From Bacteroidota bacterium (lineage in GTDB: Bacteria > Bacteroidota > Bacteroidia > Bacteroidales > B39-G9): a stretch of 26,371 nt of DNA. This document shows positions 12,945-19,680 of this stretch, piece by piece. Under the pieces are notes generated by a model, which searched no databases, was not told where the DNA came from, and saw only the letters and a list, made by a program, of their open reading frames with translations. The first letter of the stretch is position 1, and every line of letters starts with the position of its first letter. Where the stretch lies: positions 1 through 26,371 of the forward strand of contig QMPG01000007.1 of the NCBI GenBank assembly GCA_003648455.1, read 5' to 3'. Both the position numbers and the translations under genes were made by a program.

Positions 12945-14015
12945 TTATATTTCATACATTGGGCAGTTTCTATTTTTACATAATAAGGTTTTTCTAAAAG
13001 TTTTTGTAATATCATTAAACCAAACCTCTTCAATAAAATCATTGCAATTTAAAACATCAATTCCTTTGGGGAATATATCATTATTTTCGGCAAATGAACA
13101 TGCGAAAAACTCTCCCTTACAATTAATATATGAACTAAAACAAGCGCTTTCACAAGGTTCTGCCATCATTTCAAATTGTTTGTAGTTCTCATGATTTTTA
13201 ACAGAACTAAGGAAACGATGAGCCGAGCAACTATCAAACCCGAACTTTACACCTTTCTCTAATGCGTAATCGACTAACATGTCGTATTTCGTAGTTGAGA
13301 GTTTGTGAAATCCTTTTCCTCCACCTTTTGTTTTAAGTGAAAGAAAAACAATAGCGTTCATATTATATAATCTATTGTCTGATTTCATATCATCAATAAT
13401 TGTAAATGCTTTGTCCCAAGTTTCTTCACTAATCATATAATGAATATTTACCTGTTTCATTCCTGCGTCTGTAAACTTTTTTATTGCATCATAAGAAGCA
13501 TTTTTATTGTAAACAGAAACTGCAACCGCACCACAAAGTTCAGCAGTTTTTCTAGCAACTTTTCTGCTTACATCATAACCGTGACAAGTATAATTAGGAA
13601 TTACTCCATTCTCTTTTGCGTATTCCATCATAGCAAAAAAATCAGGATTAGATTTAATATTTAAAATACCAAAAGCAATCTGTGTCATTGTATTAGGCAT
13701 AGCATGAAATATTTTTTTGAACTCTTCTAGGTTCATATTGTATGTTGGATAATGCCCGTTTGATTTATAACAAAAATCACAACTTCCAAGACAACCTCCG
13801 TCAATTACCAATCGACTTTTATCGTAAAGATTTATGTCCTCTGGTTTAACGGACGTTGAGATTTCTAAGTCAAGTATTTCTGGGCCAAAAGGAGAGTAAT
13901 CCGGATCATCATTATGAGATTTTCCCCATCTTTCAAAGTATCCATTAACTTTATTAAAGTTAAAATTATATGAAGGAGAACGAAACGCTTTTACTTTTTC
14001 ATTTTCTAATAACAC
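12945..14015 (-). CDS. radical SAM protein 2 (YSPFGPEILD family)
   Basis: A 356-residue radical SAM enzyme. Residues about 40-50 read YSPFGPEILDL; the cluster motif is GGCLGSCDFCYKS (C-x3-C-x2-C, about residues 75-87). MTQIAFGIL, MKQVNIHYM and KFGFDSCSAHRF follow in the order I recall for a family seen in many phages and bacteria. C-terminal cysteines (EPCESACFSSYINC, FFACSF, LLCKNRNC) form a SPASM-like set for extra Fe-S clusters, as in peptide-modifying enzymes. The start is GTG at 14015 with AAGGGGA seven bases before it. The substrate is unknown. Ser5-motif proteins lie on both sides of this operon. Confidence 0.87.
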   Translation of the reverse strand: MLLENEKVKAFRSPSYNFNFNKVNGYFERWGKSHNDDPDYSPFGPEILDLEISTSVKPEDINLYDKSRLVIDGGCLGSCDFCYKSNGHYPTYNMNLEEFKKIFHAMPNTMTQIAFGILNIKSNPDFFAMMEYAKENGVIPNYTCHGYDVSRKVARKTAELCGAVAVSVYNKNASYDAIKKFTDAGMKQVNIHYMISEETWDKAFTIIDDMKSDNRLYNMNAIVFLSLKTKGGGKGFHKLSTTKYDMLVDYALEKGVKFGFDSCSAHRFLSSVKNHENYKQFEMMAEPCESACFSSYINCKGEFFACSFAENNDIFPKGIDVLNCNDFIEEVWFNDITKTFRKTLLCKNRNCPMYEI

Positions 14016-14034
14016 TTTATTTTCCCCTTACATT

Positions 14035-14063
14035 ATTATACACAATTATTCTTTTAATGTCAA
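14035..14063 (-). promoter_or_regulatory. sigma-70 promoter cassette 7
   Basis: TTGACA (14063-14058), a 17-bp spacer with AAGAATAAT, TATAAT (14040-14035). The upstream gene runs through the -35 in frame (encoding LTLKE) and stops at the spacer TAA. It drives radical SAM 2. Confidence 0.92.
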
Positions 14064-14324
14064 ATCTTCCAGTGGAAATACTATTCCTTCAAACTCCTGA
14101 ACCTCATCTGTTTCTGAAACATCAACTTCAACAGGAGCTATAAAAAAATATTCGTCCTTGCATTCTTTAAGTGCTCTCTCGTAAGTAGAAAAAACGCCAA
14201 AGTATTCCCAATCAGGAGGAGTTACTTTTCCTACAATCCAAAGTTTTCCTTGGCTTTTTAATTCTGACTCGTATAGTTTTTTCCATTTAAAGGATTCATC
14301 TTTCCAATATTCAATCTCTAACAT
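14046..14324 (-). CDS. hypothetical protein
   Basis: A 92-residue acidic protein starting MLEIEYWKDESFKWKKLY. The ATG at 14324 overlaps the end of the preceding gene by seven bases and lacks a clear ribosome site, so translational coupling is likely; a TTG at 14345 is the longer option. The middle KLWIVGKVTPPDWEYFGVFS and the Glu/Asp-rich tail suggest a small alpha/beta protein. I do not recognise it. Confidence 0.65.
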   Translation of the reverse strand: MLEIEYWKDESFKWKKLYESELKSQGKLWIVGKVTPPDWEYFGVFSTYERALKECKDEYFFIAPVEVDVSETDEVQEFEGIVFPLEDLTLKE

Positions 14325-14668
14325 GACGCATAACCGAAGAACCAATATACATGAAAATTTCTAACACCTTTATATTTGTCTCCGCGTTCCTCTTTGAGAT
14401 ATTTACCAGTAACTTCTACGCAACCAGCTGGTCCCCATTTATCATCCCAGAATTTTCCCTCTGAGAAGTTCATGCAAGCTTCTACAAAATCTTCTGGATC
14501 TTGTCCTTTAGGAACAGGGACCATTTGAAATTCTGTCTTTTCAGCGATAGTTCCGGTATATCCACCATGACCATTCATATGCTTGGCAACTTCTACTGCT
14601 TGATTAAACGCTTCTTGTGCGTTTTTAAATTGACCTATTTTTACCTGAGTAAAATCTGATGATCCCAT
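14318..14668 (-). CDS. conserved hypothetical protein next to tmRNA
   Basis: A 116-residue protein starting MGSSDFTQVKIGQFKNAQEA. It contains GHGGYTGTIAEKTEF and DDKWGPAGCVEVTG. I recall the pattern GYTGTI-EK ... DKWGPAGC from phage hypotheticals without a function. AGGAAG precedes the ATG. It starts 17 bases downstream of the tmRNA 3' end, so it must be released from a precursor shared with the tmRNA. Confidence 0.75.
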   Translation of the reverse strand: MGSSDFTQVKIGQFKNAQEAFNQAVEVAKHMNGHGGYTGTIAEKTEFQMVPVPKGQDPEDFVEACMNFSEGKFWDDKWGPAGCVEVTGKYLKEERGDKYKGVRNFHVYWFFGYASC

Positions 14669-14684
14669 TTTTTACTTCCTTTGA

Positions 14685-14975
14685 TGGAACTGGGCGGATT
14701 TGAACCGCCGTCCAAGCTACCGAACCTAATGACCTAAGAAACTTTTTATTATGAAGAACTGTTCAATCTCCAACAGAAACTTTTGTATTCTCTTCGTGGT
14801 TGTCTGTATTTCACGAATATCAATTACTTATTCCCTGTAGCTGGTGAATTGAAAACCATTACCACAAGGTCGGTTACGCAGCTAGTGCGTAATTTTCGTA
14901 ACTTTCGTCAACTATTTTTTTTAAGAAACGCCGGTCAAAACATTCTTTGGTGCCTGTCGAAACCTTTTCAGCCCC
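14685..14975 (-). ncRNA. ssrA: tmRNA (trans-translation RNA)
   Basis: A 291-base tmRNA. The 5' end (GGGGCTGAAAAGGTTTCGAC) and the 3' T-arm (GGCGG, loop TTCAAAT, CCGCC) plus CAGTTCC-A form the alanine-tRNA-like part; the acceptor GGGGCTG pairs with CAGTTCC through two G.U pairs. CCA is not encoded. The tag frame (14909-14874) follows AATAGTT, the usual context before the resume codon, and reads DESYENYALAA then TAA. That ends in the ALAA recognised by ClpXP-type proteases. It lies 7 bases after Ser5-motif protein D and shares its promoter at 15628. It would rescue stalled ribosomes and mark the products for degradation. Confidence 0.95.
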
Positions 14976-14981
14976 GTTATA

Positions 14982-15431
14982 TTAATGATTATCATTATCT
15001 GTGTGAATATAAGATGTTTTATTAAGTAAGAAATCCTTCAGTTTTCTGTCGCTTTCAAACATCTCTTCATTTTCATTATCTACACTTTGATGGTCTATAT
15101 ATACAAGTTGATTTTCTCTAACTTTTAAATATAAATCATCTAAATCTCCAAAATCAATCTCATAATTATAATCAGTTAAAACTCTTTTAATCATCTTCAT
15201 TCTATCTTCATATAGGATTGAATCTGATAGTGTTGCTATCGCAACTGAAAAGTTTAACTTGCTTATGAAATCATGACTATCTTCTATTTCCCATCCAAAA
15301 TCAGTTTTACCTTCTTCTAAATCTTCAAGGTAGTTGATATATCTTGGATTTTCAGTCTTTTTATTATCTTTGCTTATTACAATAAAAGAGCTGCTAGAAC
15401 TATTACTTACAAAACCTGTTCTAACTTTCAT
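14982..15431 (-). CDS. GFVSNSSSSSF-motif protein D
   Basis: A 149-residue protein starting MKVRTGFVSNSSSSSFIVIS, the fourth with this N-terminus, but outside the radical SAM operon. The remainder is acidic (YLEDLEEGKTDFGWEIEDSH) and shares no obvious sequence with A, B or C beyond the motif. Its serine codons (AGT, TCT, AGC, AGC, TCT) differ from the other copies, so protein-level conservation is clear. ATGA overlap with the gene upstream and GAGGAAG support the start. The tmRNA follows after 7 bases. Function unknown. Confidence 0.8.
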   Translation of the reverse strand: MKVRTGFVSNSSSSSFIVISKDNKKTENPRYINYLEDLEEGKTDFGWEIEDSHDFISKLNFSVAIATLSDSILYEDRMKMIKRVLTDYNYEIDFGDLDDLYLKVRENQLVYIDHQSVDNENEEMFESDRKLKDFLLNKTSYIHTDNDNH

Positions 15432-15610
15432 AATACTTCCTCAATATAAACTTCATAAGCGCCCTTATTTATATCCCAAATAACATCAGTAATAAAATAA
15501 AGTATTTTATCATACTTTATTTTTTCGCCTTTTCGTGGGAGAATAATAACAGGAGACATTTCAAATATAACTTTTTCATTAAAAATAAAATTAACTTTAT
15601 ACAGTTTCAT
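15428..15610 (-). CDS. small hypothetical protein
   Basis: A 60-residue protein starting MKLYKVNFIFNEKVIFEMSP, mostly beta strand in character with a Lys-rich turn (PRKGEKIKYDKI). AAGGAGG precedes the ATG, and the stop overlaps Ser5-motif protein D (ATGA). It is first behind the promoter at 15628-15656. Not recognised. Confidence 0.65.
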   Translation of the reverse strand: MKLYKVNFIFNEKVIFEMSPVIILPRKGEKIKYDKILYFITDVIWDINKGAYEVYIEEVL

Positions 15611-15627
15611 TTATTCCTCCTTAGTTA

Positions 15628-15656
15628 ATTATATGAAATTATTCTTATTTTGTCAA
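15628..15656 (-). promoter_or_regulatory. sigma-70 promoter cassette 8
   Basis: TTGACA (15656-15651), a 17-bp spacer with AAGAATAAT, TATAAT (15633-15628). Its TGA ends the PC4-like gene. It drives 15428, Ser5-motif protein D, the tmRNA and two small genes. Confidence 0.92.
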
Positions 15657-15853
15657 GACATTTCCATATCTTCAACTATTTCATCAAACTTTTCTATAAA
15701 CTCTTTCCAAGCATCCATTGAAAAATTGATTCCAGATCTAGTTGGCTTCAACTCGCCTGTCGCTCTATCTTTATACCATTTCCTAACCGAAATATAATCT
15801 TCGCCTTCATACTCAGTTTTTTCTATTTTAATGTTTTCATCAATAAAAACCAT
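15653..15853 (-). CDS. PC4/p15-like ssDNA-binding protein
   Basis: A 66-residue protein starting MVFIDENIKIEKTEYEGEDY, then ISVRKWYKDRATGELKPTRS-GINFSMDAWKEFI. This is the core of the transcriptional coactivator p15 (PC4/Sub1) fold: a beta sheet (VRKWY...ELKPTRSGIN) followed by one helix. Such domains bind single-stranded DNA as dimers and occur in phages. The start at 15853 is preceded by GAGG; a longer frame would run into the tRNA. It is co-transcribed with two tRNAs and the RNA ligase. A role in phage transcription or replication is inference. Confidence 0.8.
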   Translation of the reverse strand: MVFIDENIKIEKTEYEGEDYISVRKWYKDRATGELKPTRSGINFSMDAWKEFIEKFDEIVEDMEMS

Positions 15854-15884
15854 AATATACCTCTTAAAGTATATATGGTTTAAG

Positions 15885-15966
15885 AGTCCAGGGTGGGAAT
15901 CGAACCCACTTCCCTTTCGGGCAAACGGTGTTGCAAGCCGTGGCCTAGCCATTTAGCATCCCAGAC
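15885..15966 (-). tRNA. tRNA-Cys(GCA) with a long variable arm
   Basis: An 82-base cloverleaf: acceptor GTCTGGG/CCTGGAC, T-loop TTCGATT, anticodon loop TTGCAAC with one C-A mismatch at the stem top. The variable region folds as CCC-GAAA-GGG, a type II feature unusual for Cys. If the loop is read as nine bases, the anticodon is ambiguous (TGC, Ala). Confidence 0.8.
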
Positions 15967-15974
15967 ATATTTTT

Positions 15975-16047
15975 TACGAGACCCAAGAGTTGAACTTGGT
16001 GTGCTTGTTTATAAGACAAGTCCTCAAAACCGTCGAGGACATCTCGC
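15975..16047 (-). tRNA. tRNA-Ile(TAT)
   Basis: Acceptor GCGAGAT/GTCTCGT, anticodon stem CTTGT/ACAAG, loop CTTATAA, T-loop TTCAACT. It reads AUA, a frequent codon in AT-rich genomes. Confidence 0.92.
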
Positions 16048-16052
16048 TTGAT

Positions 16053-16080
16053 TGACCCGATTAGACTTTTAATCGGGTCA
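16053..16080 (-). other. 11-bp hairpin between the RNA ligase and tRNA-Ile
   Basis: TGACCCGATTA pairs perfectly with TAATCGGGTCA around a 6-base loop. There is no T-run on the minus strand, so it is probably a processing or stability hairpin that separates mRNA from tRNA. Confidence 0.6.
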
Positions 16081-16084
16081 GCTT

Positions 16085-17050
16085 TTATCTACTTAAACTC
16101 TCTTTCAGTTCCTTGAAAATAGAAGTTCCTAACTTCTTCTTTACCATTCCCTGTTCTTTACTTTCTAAGTCATTCCACTCTGTATAATTATCTTTCTCAA
16201 AGTCAATAAATAAGTCATTAAAGTATTCTTTAGCAAACTTACTTGCATCCTTCATACTTTCCATAACTCCAATTTTAGAGAACAAGTCATTAGTTCTATT
16301 TTCATTAACATAAGTAAGAGCTTCATCAATCATTTCCTGAATATTTTCAGGAACCACTTTAACCTGTCTATCTCTTTTTGGTTTATGTGCTTTGTCTTTA
16401 AACTCATCGTTCTTTTTCTTAACTAAAAACAAAGAACTCTGATTATAAAATACTCTTTCATGAGAAACTATAACTACTCCCTCGCAAATGTTATCTCCCT
16501 CATATTCTTCAGGAGTAAGCTTTGAACGAAACTTAGTATCAACTTCATCTATGAACTTAATTAAATCTCCACCAACATTAAATACACCAATTACAGGAAC
16601 CTTTAAGTGCTGAAATAAAATAAGATATTTATCAGCTTCTTTTGGAGAAACAATTAGTCCATTAACCCTAAGAGAATACCAACGAAAGTATTTATCAGTT
16701 CCGTAGAAAACTCCCTTCTGCACTCCACCACCATAAAGCTCGCCGTAAACCTGAATGTCTGTTCCTGTTTCTTCCGCTAAGACTTTAATAAAATCAATAA
16801 GTTCTACATATTCTCTTTGCTTAAAAAGGTTTTGATAATCATAAAACTTTGCATCTGGCTCAAGGAAACCGTTTCTTGAAGCAAATCTAATTTCACCATC
16901 AGGAGTTCCTAGAATAGAAAAGTTTGCTCCGTGAATTTTTTCGGTAATCTCAACATCAGCGTTTTTAAGATCTGGGTTCGACTCAGAAAATCTATTTAAA
17001 ATAGCGGTTTGATAATGATTCTCAATAGAGTTCCATCTTTTAAATTCCAT
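16085..17050 (-). CDS. RNA ligase, Rnl2 family
   Basis: A 321-residue ATP-dependent RNA ligase of the T4 Rnl2 type. The adenylated lysine lies in motif I EKIHGANFSI (about residues 37-46). Then RFASRNGFLEPDAKFYDYQN (about 55-75), VYGELYGGG (motif III, about 105), EGVVIV (motif IV, about 190) and LVKKKNDEFKDK (motif V, about 209-220) follow in order. The length is near T4 Rnl2 (334). Rnl2 enzymes seal nicks in double-stranded RNA, for instance in cleaved tRNAs. AAGGAG precedes the ATG. It is co-transcribed with tRNA-Ile and tRNA-Cys. Repair of host-cleaved tRNAs is likely; joining of permuted RNAs is speculative. Confidence 0.93.
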   Translation of the reverse strand: MEFKRWNSIENHYQTAILNRFSESNPDLKNADVEITEKIHGANFSILGTPDGEIRFASRNGFLEPDAKFYDYQNLFKQREYVELIDFIKVLAEETGTDIQVYGELYGGGVQKGVFYGTDKYFRWYSLRVNGLIVSPKEADKYLILFQHLKVPVIGVFNVGGDLIKFIDEVDTKFRSKLTPEEYEGDNICEGVVIVSHERVFYNQSSLFLVKKKNDEFKDKAHKPKRDRQVKVVPENIQEMIDEALTYVNENRTNDLFSKIGVMESMKDASKFAKEYFNDLFIDFEKDNYTEWNDLESKEQGMVKKKLGTSIFKELKESLSR

Positions 17051-17067
17051 ATTCTTCTCCTTGATTA

Positions 17068-17096
17068 ATTATAGACAATTATTCTTTTTTTGTCAA
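17068..17096 (-). promoter_or_regulatory. sigma-70 promoter cassette 9
   Basis: TTGACA (17096-17091), a 17-bp spacer with AAGAATAAT, TATAAT (17073-17068). It starts right after the PRPP synthetase stop and drives the RNA ligase, two tRNAs and the PC4-like gene. Confidence 0.92.
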
Positions 17097-17097
17097 G

Positions 17098-18054
17098 CTA
17101 TTCTTCATCCTCTTGCATAAAATCAATACTTTCTGAAGAGTGTATTCTTGAAATTATATCAGCTAAAGTTTTGCCTAAGCTCTTAATGATAAACTTATCG
17201 GGGAGATTTTTCTTTACTATAGAATTACTTCCATAAATCTTTTTAATTGGTGATTCATCCAACTTTTTTATTGCACTATTTGATAAAACCAAATGTGTAG
17301 CAATACAATAAATATCTTTTGCCCCATTATTTTTTAATGCTTCTACAACATTTAATATGGTTCCGCCACCATCAATCATATCATCAACAATAAAAACATT
17401 TCTATTTTTTACGTCTCCAACTAAGTGCATAACTTCTGATTTTCTATCTGCCCCTCTTCGCTTATCAGCAAAAGCTATATCTGCACCTAAAACTTTTGCA
17501 TAATATCTTGCTTTTGAAAGTCCTCCAGCGTCAGGAGAAACAATAACAAAATCTTCTGTTTTATGAAGATTTTTCATGTCAGGGAGAAATATTTGTGCAG
17601 AGCTTATGTTATCAAATCTTAATCCAGCAGCGTAAAAAGCAGCTGAGCTTTGTGGTGCATGAAGTGAAACTGTTATTACTCTATCAACGCCAACTGATTT
17701 AATAACTTTTGCCATCATAGAAATCGTAATAGGAGTTCTTGGAGAACTTTTTCTATCTTGACGAGAACCATAAATAATAGGCAAAACTAATGTTATTCTG
17801 TCCGCTGAAGCAGCAAAGGCTGTATCAGCTAAGATAAGAGTTTCTACTAAATCCTTGTTTGGGTCACCATTAAAAGTTTGTATAATAAATACGTCTTTGC
17901 CTCTAATGCTTTCTTTATACTTAACAAAAATTTCCTTGTTTGGAAAATCCGTAATTATAGTTGGAACTTCTTTTCCAAGACTTCCTAACCCCTGTAATAT
18001 ATCTTTAGATAAAGATTTATTACTTCTACCAGAAACAACAAAGACATTAGACAT
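17098..18054 (-). CDS. prs: ribose-phosphate pyrophosphokinase (PRPP synthetase)
   Basis: A 318-residue enzyme making PRPP from ribose 5-phosphate and ATP. Visible features: SRQDRKSSPRTPITI (ATP-binding flexible region, about residues 98-112), ITVSLHAPQSSAAF (about 129-142), VIVSPDAGG (about 170-178), ADKRR, and the PRPP loop VFIVDDMIDGGGTI (about 213-226). The length matches bacterial Prs. Many large phages carry prs for NAD+ or nucleotide salvage. Here the partner is probably the purine transferase at 1515-2069, since no NAD gene is in the window. AAAGGATG lies before the ATG. It is co-transcribed with two tRNA-Gln genes. Confidence 0.93.
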   Translation of the reverse strand: MSNVFVVSGRSNKSLSKDILQGLGSLGKEVPTIITDFPNKEIFVKYKESIRGKDVFIIQTFNGDPNKDLVETLILADTAFAASADRITLVLPIIYGSRQDRKSSPRTPITISMMAKVIKSVGVDRVITVSLHAPQSSAAFYAAGLRFDNISSAQIFLPDMKNLHKTEDFVIVSPDAGGLSKARYYAKVLGADIAFADKRRGADRKSEVMHLVGDVKNRNVFIVDDMIDGGGTILNVVEALKNNGAKDIYCIATHLVLSNSAIKKLDESPIKKIYGSNSIVKKNLPDKFIIKSLGKTLADIISRIHSSESIDFMQEDEE

Positions 18055-18082
18055 TCATTATCATCCTTTTAATTGTCTGTTT

Positions 18083-18154
18083 AGCCCCACTGGGAGTCGA
18101 ACCCAGATCGCAAGATTCAAAGTCTTGAGCCTTAACCATTAGAACTTATAGGGC
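18083..18154 (-). tRNA. tRNA-Gln(TTG)
   Basis: Acceptor GCCCTAT/GTGGGGC, anticodon stem CAAGA/TCTTG, loop CTTTGAA, T-loop TTCGACT. Confidence 0.93.
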
Positions 18155-18165
18155 ATTGTATTTTT

Positions 18166-18236
18166 CTGGCCTTACAGGAATCGAACCTATACCTAAAGAT
18201 TCAGAGTCTTTTATGATGCCATTTCACTAAAGGCCA
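18166..18236 (-). tRNA. tRNA-Gln(CTG)
   Basis: Acceptor TGGCCTT/AAGGCCA, anticodon stem AAAGA/TCTTT, loop CTCTGAA, T-loop TTCGATT. It starts 4 bases after the stop of the upstream gene. Confidence 0.93.
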
Positions 18237-18240
18237 AAGT

Positions 18241-18597
18241 TTATTTATTACACTCATCACAGAGAGTTCTAATCCATCCACCACCACGCGATTTTCCTGG
18301 TTTTCCACATACTTCACAAGTGACTTCTGCTTTATCTTCTGCTTCAGTTATTAAATCATATACGATGTCAGAAGAACCATCAACATAAAATCTTAATCCT
18401 CCAAACTTTTCCTTTACCTGAAAAACATTAAACTCTTCATCTACAAGAGGTTCAATTTTTTCACATAAGTCCCAAATAATATCAAACCACCCATCACCAC
18501 ACTCAAAACCAAAAGCCATAAGACTTTCAGTTATAGGCAGTTCAGGCCGAAAAAAGTTAAATCTTTCAAATAATTTTTCTGTATTCTGTTTGTTCAT
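18241..18597 (-). CDS. conserved zinc-binding hypothetical, possibly leaderless
   Basis: A 118-residue protein starting MNKQNTEKLFERFNFF. The middle FGFECGDGWFDIIWDLCEKI and VKEKFGGLRFYVDG form a block I recall from phage and bacterial hypotheticals. The C-terminus CEVCGKPG ... TLCDECNK is a four-Cys zinc site. The -10 TATAAT is only five bases from the ATG and there is no ribosome site, so the mRNA is probably leaderless, as at 3427. The function is unknown. Confidence 0.8.
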   Translation of the reverse strand: MNKQNTEKLFERFNFFRPELPITESLMAFGFECGDGWFDIIWDLCEKIEPLVDEEFNVFQVKEKFGGLRFYVDGSSDIVYDLITEAEDKAEVTCEVCGKPGKSRGGGWIRTLCDECNK

Positions 18598-18602
18598 ACT
18601 TA

Positions 18603-18631
18603 ATTATATAATATTATTCTTTTATTGTCAA
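18603..18631 (-). promoter_or_regulatory. sigma-70 promoter cassette 10
   Basis: TTGACA (18631-18626), a 17-bp spacer with AAGAATAAT, TATAAT (18608-18603). It drives 18241, two tRNA-Gln genes and prs. Confidence 0.92.
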
Positions 18632-18964
18632 CTATTTTATTTGTGCATCACTTACTTTTGATTTACGATAAGCATCATAAGCAGCAATAACCATATCAGC
18701 TTTCTTCAATAGTCTTGCAAGTTGAGGGTTTTTTAAATCTCTAATAATTTTTGCTGCAGTTCTAAGTGGGCCTGCGGGATAAGAAACAGCCTGAACAATT
18801 GCTTTGTTCTTTGCGAATTGTGCATATGCTTTTTCGATTACGTCGGTTGCATTAACTTGATTGTCTTTAAGTCTAGCACCTTGTGCGTCTTTACCGAGAG
18901 TCATATCCTCTTCGTTTAGACCAGCGTTTAATTTTATTTGTTCAAATAAATTAAGGTTTTTCAT
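18632..18964 (-). CDS. hypothetical helical protein
   Basis: A 110-residue, mostly helical protein starting MKNLNLFEQIKLNAGLNEED. The C-terminal KNPQLARLLKKADMVIAAYDA suggests an amphipathic helix pair. GGAGAG precedes the ATG. It is the last gene of the long tRNA operon from the promoter at 20084, and its TAG directly abuts the next -35. I do not recognise it. Confidence 0.7.
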   Translation of the reverse strand: MKNLNLFEQIKLNAGLNEEDMTLGKDAQGARLKDNQVNATDVIEKAYAQFAKNKAIVQAVSYPAGPLRTAAKIIRDLKNPQLARLLKKADMVIAAYDAYRKSKVSDAQIK

Positions 18965-19015
18965 ATTTTCTCTCCGTGAGATAAGTTTATAAAATTACCT
19001 TTACAAAAGCTGATT

Positions 19016-19086
19016 TAGCCCTGCTCGGAATCGAACCGAGAACAAATTGATTCGAAGTCAATTCTGCCCACTCCAGAGCCAGAGCC
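19016..19086 (-). tRNA. tRNA-Arg(TCG)
   Basis: Acceptor GGCTCTG/CAGGGCT, D-stem TCTG/CAGA, anticodon stem ATTGA/TCAAT, loop CTTCGAA, T-loop TTCGATT. Confidence 0.9.
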
Positions 19087-19095
19087 AAGAAAATA

Positions 19096-19168
19096 TACCC
19101 CGTACAGGATTCGAACCTGTACTAAAACTTTAGAAGAGTCTTGTGCTAATCCATTACACTAACAGGGC
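19096..19168 (-). tRNA. tRNA-Arg(TCT)
   Basis: Acceptor GCCCTGT/ACGGGGT, anticodon stem AGACT/AGTTT, loop CTTCTAA, T-loop TTCGAAT. Confidence 0.9.
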
Positions 19169-19174
19169 AAAAAA

Positions 19175-19251
19175 TGGGAACCCACAGACGGCTATGTCCA
19201 GCATTTCCTGTGGGCTTATACTCTGGACTCGGGCACCGATACTAATTCCCA
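19175..19251 (-). ncRNA. 77-base pseudoknotted RNA in the tRNA array
   Basis: Ends TGGGAA and TTCCCA pair. Inside are a TCGG-TGC-CCGA hairpin and two interleaved stems, GTCCAG with CTGGAC and CCCACAG with CTGTGGG, which form an H-type pseudoknot. Six T follow. It has tRNA length but no D-, T- or anticodon arm. T4 encodes two stable RNAs of unknown role in its tRNA cluster, which is a precedent only. Confidence 0.55.
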
Positions 19252-19253
19252 TA

Positions 19254-19325
19254 TAGTCCCAAGGAGAATTGAACTCCTGTCTGAAGATTGAGAATCTCCG
19301 ATACTAACCACTATACGATGGGACC
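19254..19325 (-). tRNA. tRNA-Glu(CTC)
   Basis: Acceptor GGTCCCA/TGGGACT, anticodon stem GGAGA/TCTTC, loop TTCTCAA, T-loop TTCAATT. Confidence 0.9.
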
Positions 19326-19361
19326 AAAATGATTTTTTTACTGAAAATCTAAACACTTCGA

Positions 19362-19432
19362 TGAACCGTGTGGGAATTGAACCCACCTTTTCAGATTAAG
19401 AGTCTGTTGCAAGGCCAATTTGCTAACGGTCC
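19362..19432 (-). tRNA. tRNA-Lys(CTT)
   Basis: Acceptor GGACCGT/ACGGTTC, anticodon loop CTCTTAA with four solid stem pairs, T-loop TTCAATT. Confidence 0.9.
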
Positions 19433-19439
19433 TAAAAAA

Positions 19440-19534
19440 GTTAATTCGGGATTTCACCGAAGCTTACTGATACTACTCTAGGAGCTACCTGCCGAGCAAT
19501 ACCCATAAAACTGCAAAGTGCTACTTTGATTAAC
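19440..19534 (-). ncRNA. structured spacer RNA before tRNA-Lys
   Basis: Ends GTTAAT and ATTAAC pair, with a 5' hairpin CAAAG-TAGCA-CTTTG and a 3' hairpin TTCGG/CCGAA with a 7-base loop. Six T follow, then the tRNA. It is not a tRNA. A stable RNA, processing signal or attenuator are all possible. Confidence 0.4.
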
Positions 19535-19538
19535 TTAT

Positions 19539-19617
19539 TGGAAAATATGAGAATCGAACTCATTTCTACAGGGAGCACTACCTTTTTCCTGTTGTGTTTC
19601 CATTACACTAATTTCCC
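19539..19617 (-). tRNA. tRNA-like gene with a 15-base anticodon loop
   Basis: Acceptor GGGAAAT/ATTTTCC, D-arm (GTGTAATGGAAACAC), anticodon stem ACAGG/CCTGT and T-arm ATGAG/CTCAT with loop TTCGATT are all sound. The anticodon loop is 15 bases (AAAAAGGTAGTGCTC) and lacks the universal U33, so no amino acid can be assigned. It may be an inserted tRNA, a tiny intron or a tRNA mimic. Confidence 0.7.
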
Positions 19618-19639
19618 ATGTGCTGAAAATTTATCGGGA

Positions 19640-19680
19640 CCGTTTTCTACCTGAGAGCAGTTTGTCCATTTCAGCGTTCG
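19640..19680 (-). ncRNA. small structured spacer between tRNAs
   Basis: Within the roughly 77 bases between tRNA-Lys(TTT) and the long-loop tRNA, GCTGAAA and TTTCAGC pair around nested GGAC/GTCC and CTG/CAG stems. The boundaries are approximate. No tRNA or ORF is seen here. Confidence 0.3.

Noticed and set aside
14783..15025. Plus-strand 80-codon frame across the tmRNA
   Set aside because: It covers the tmRNA, whose two ends and tag frame are unmistakable on the other strand.
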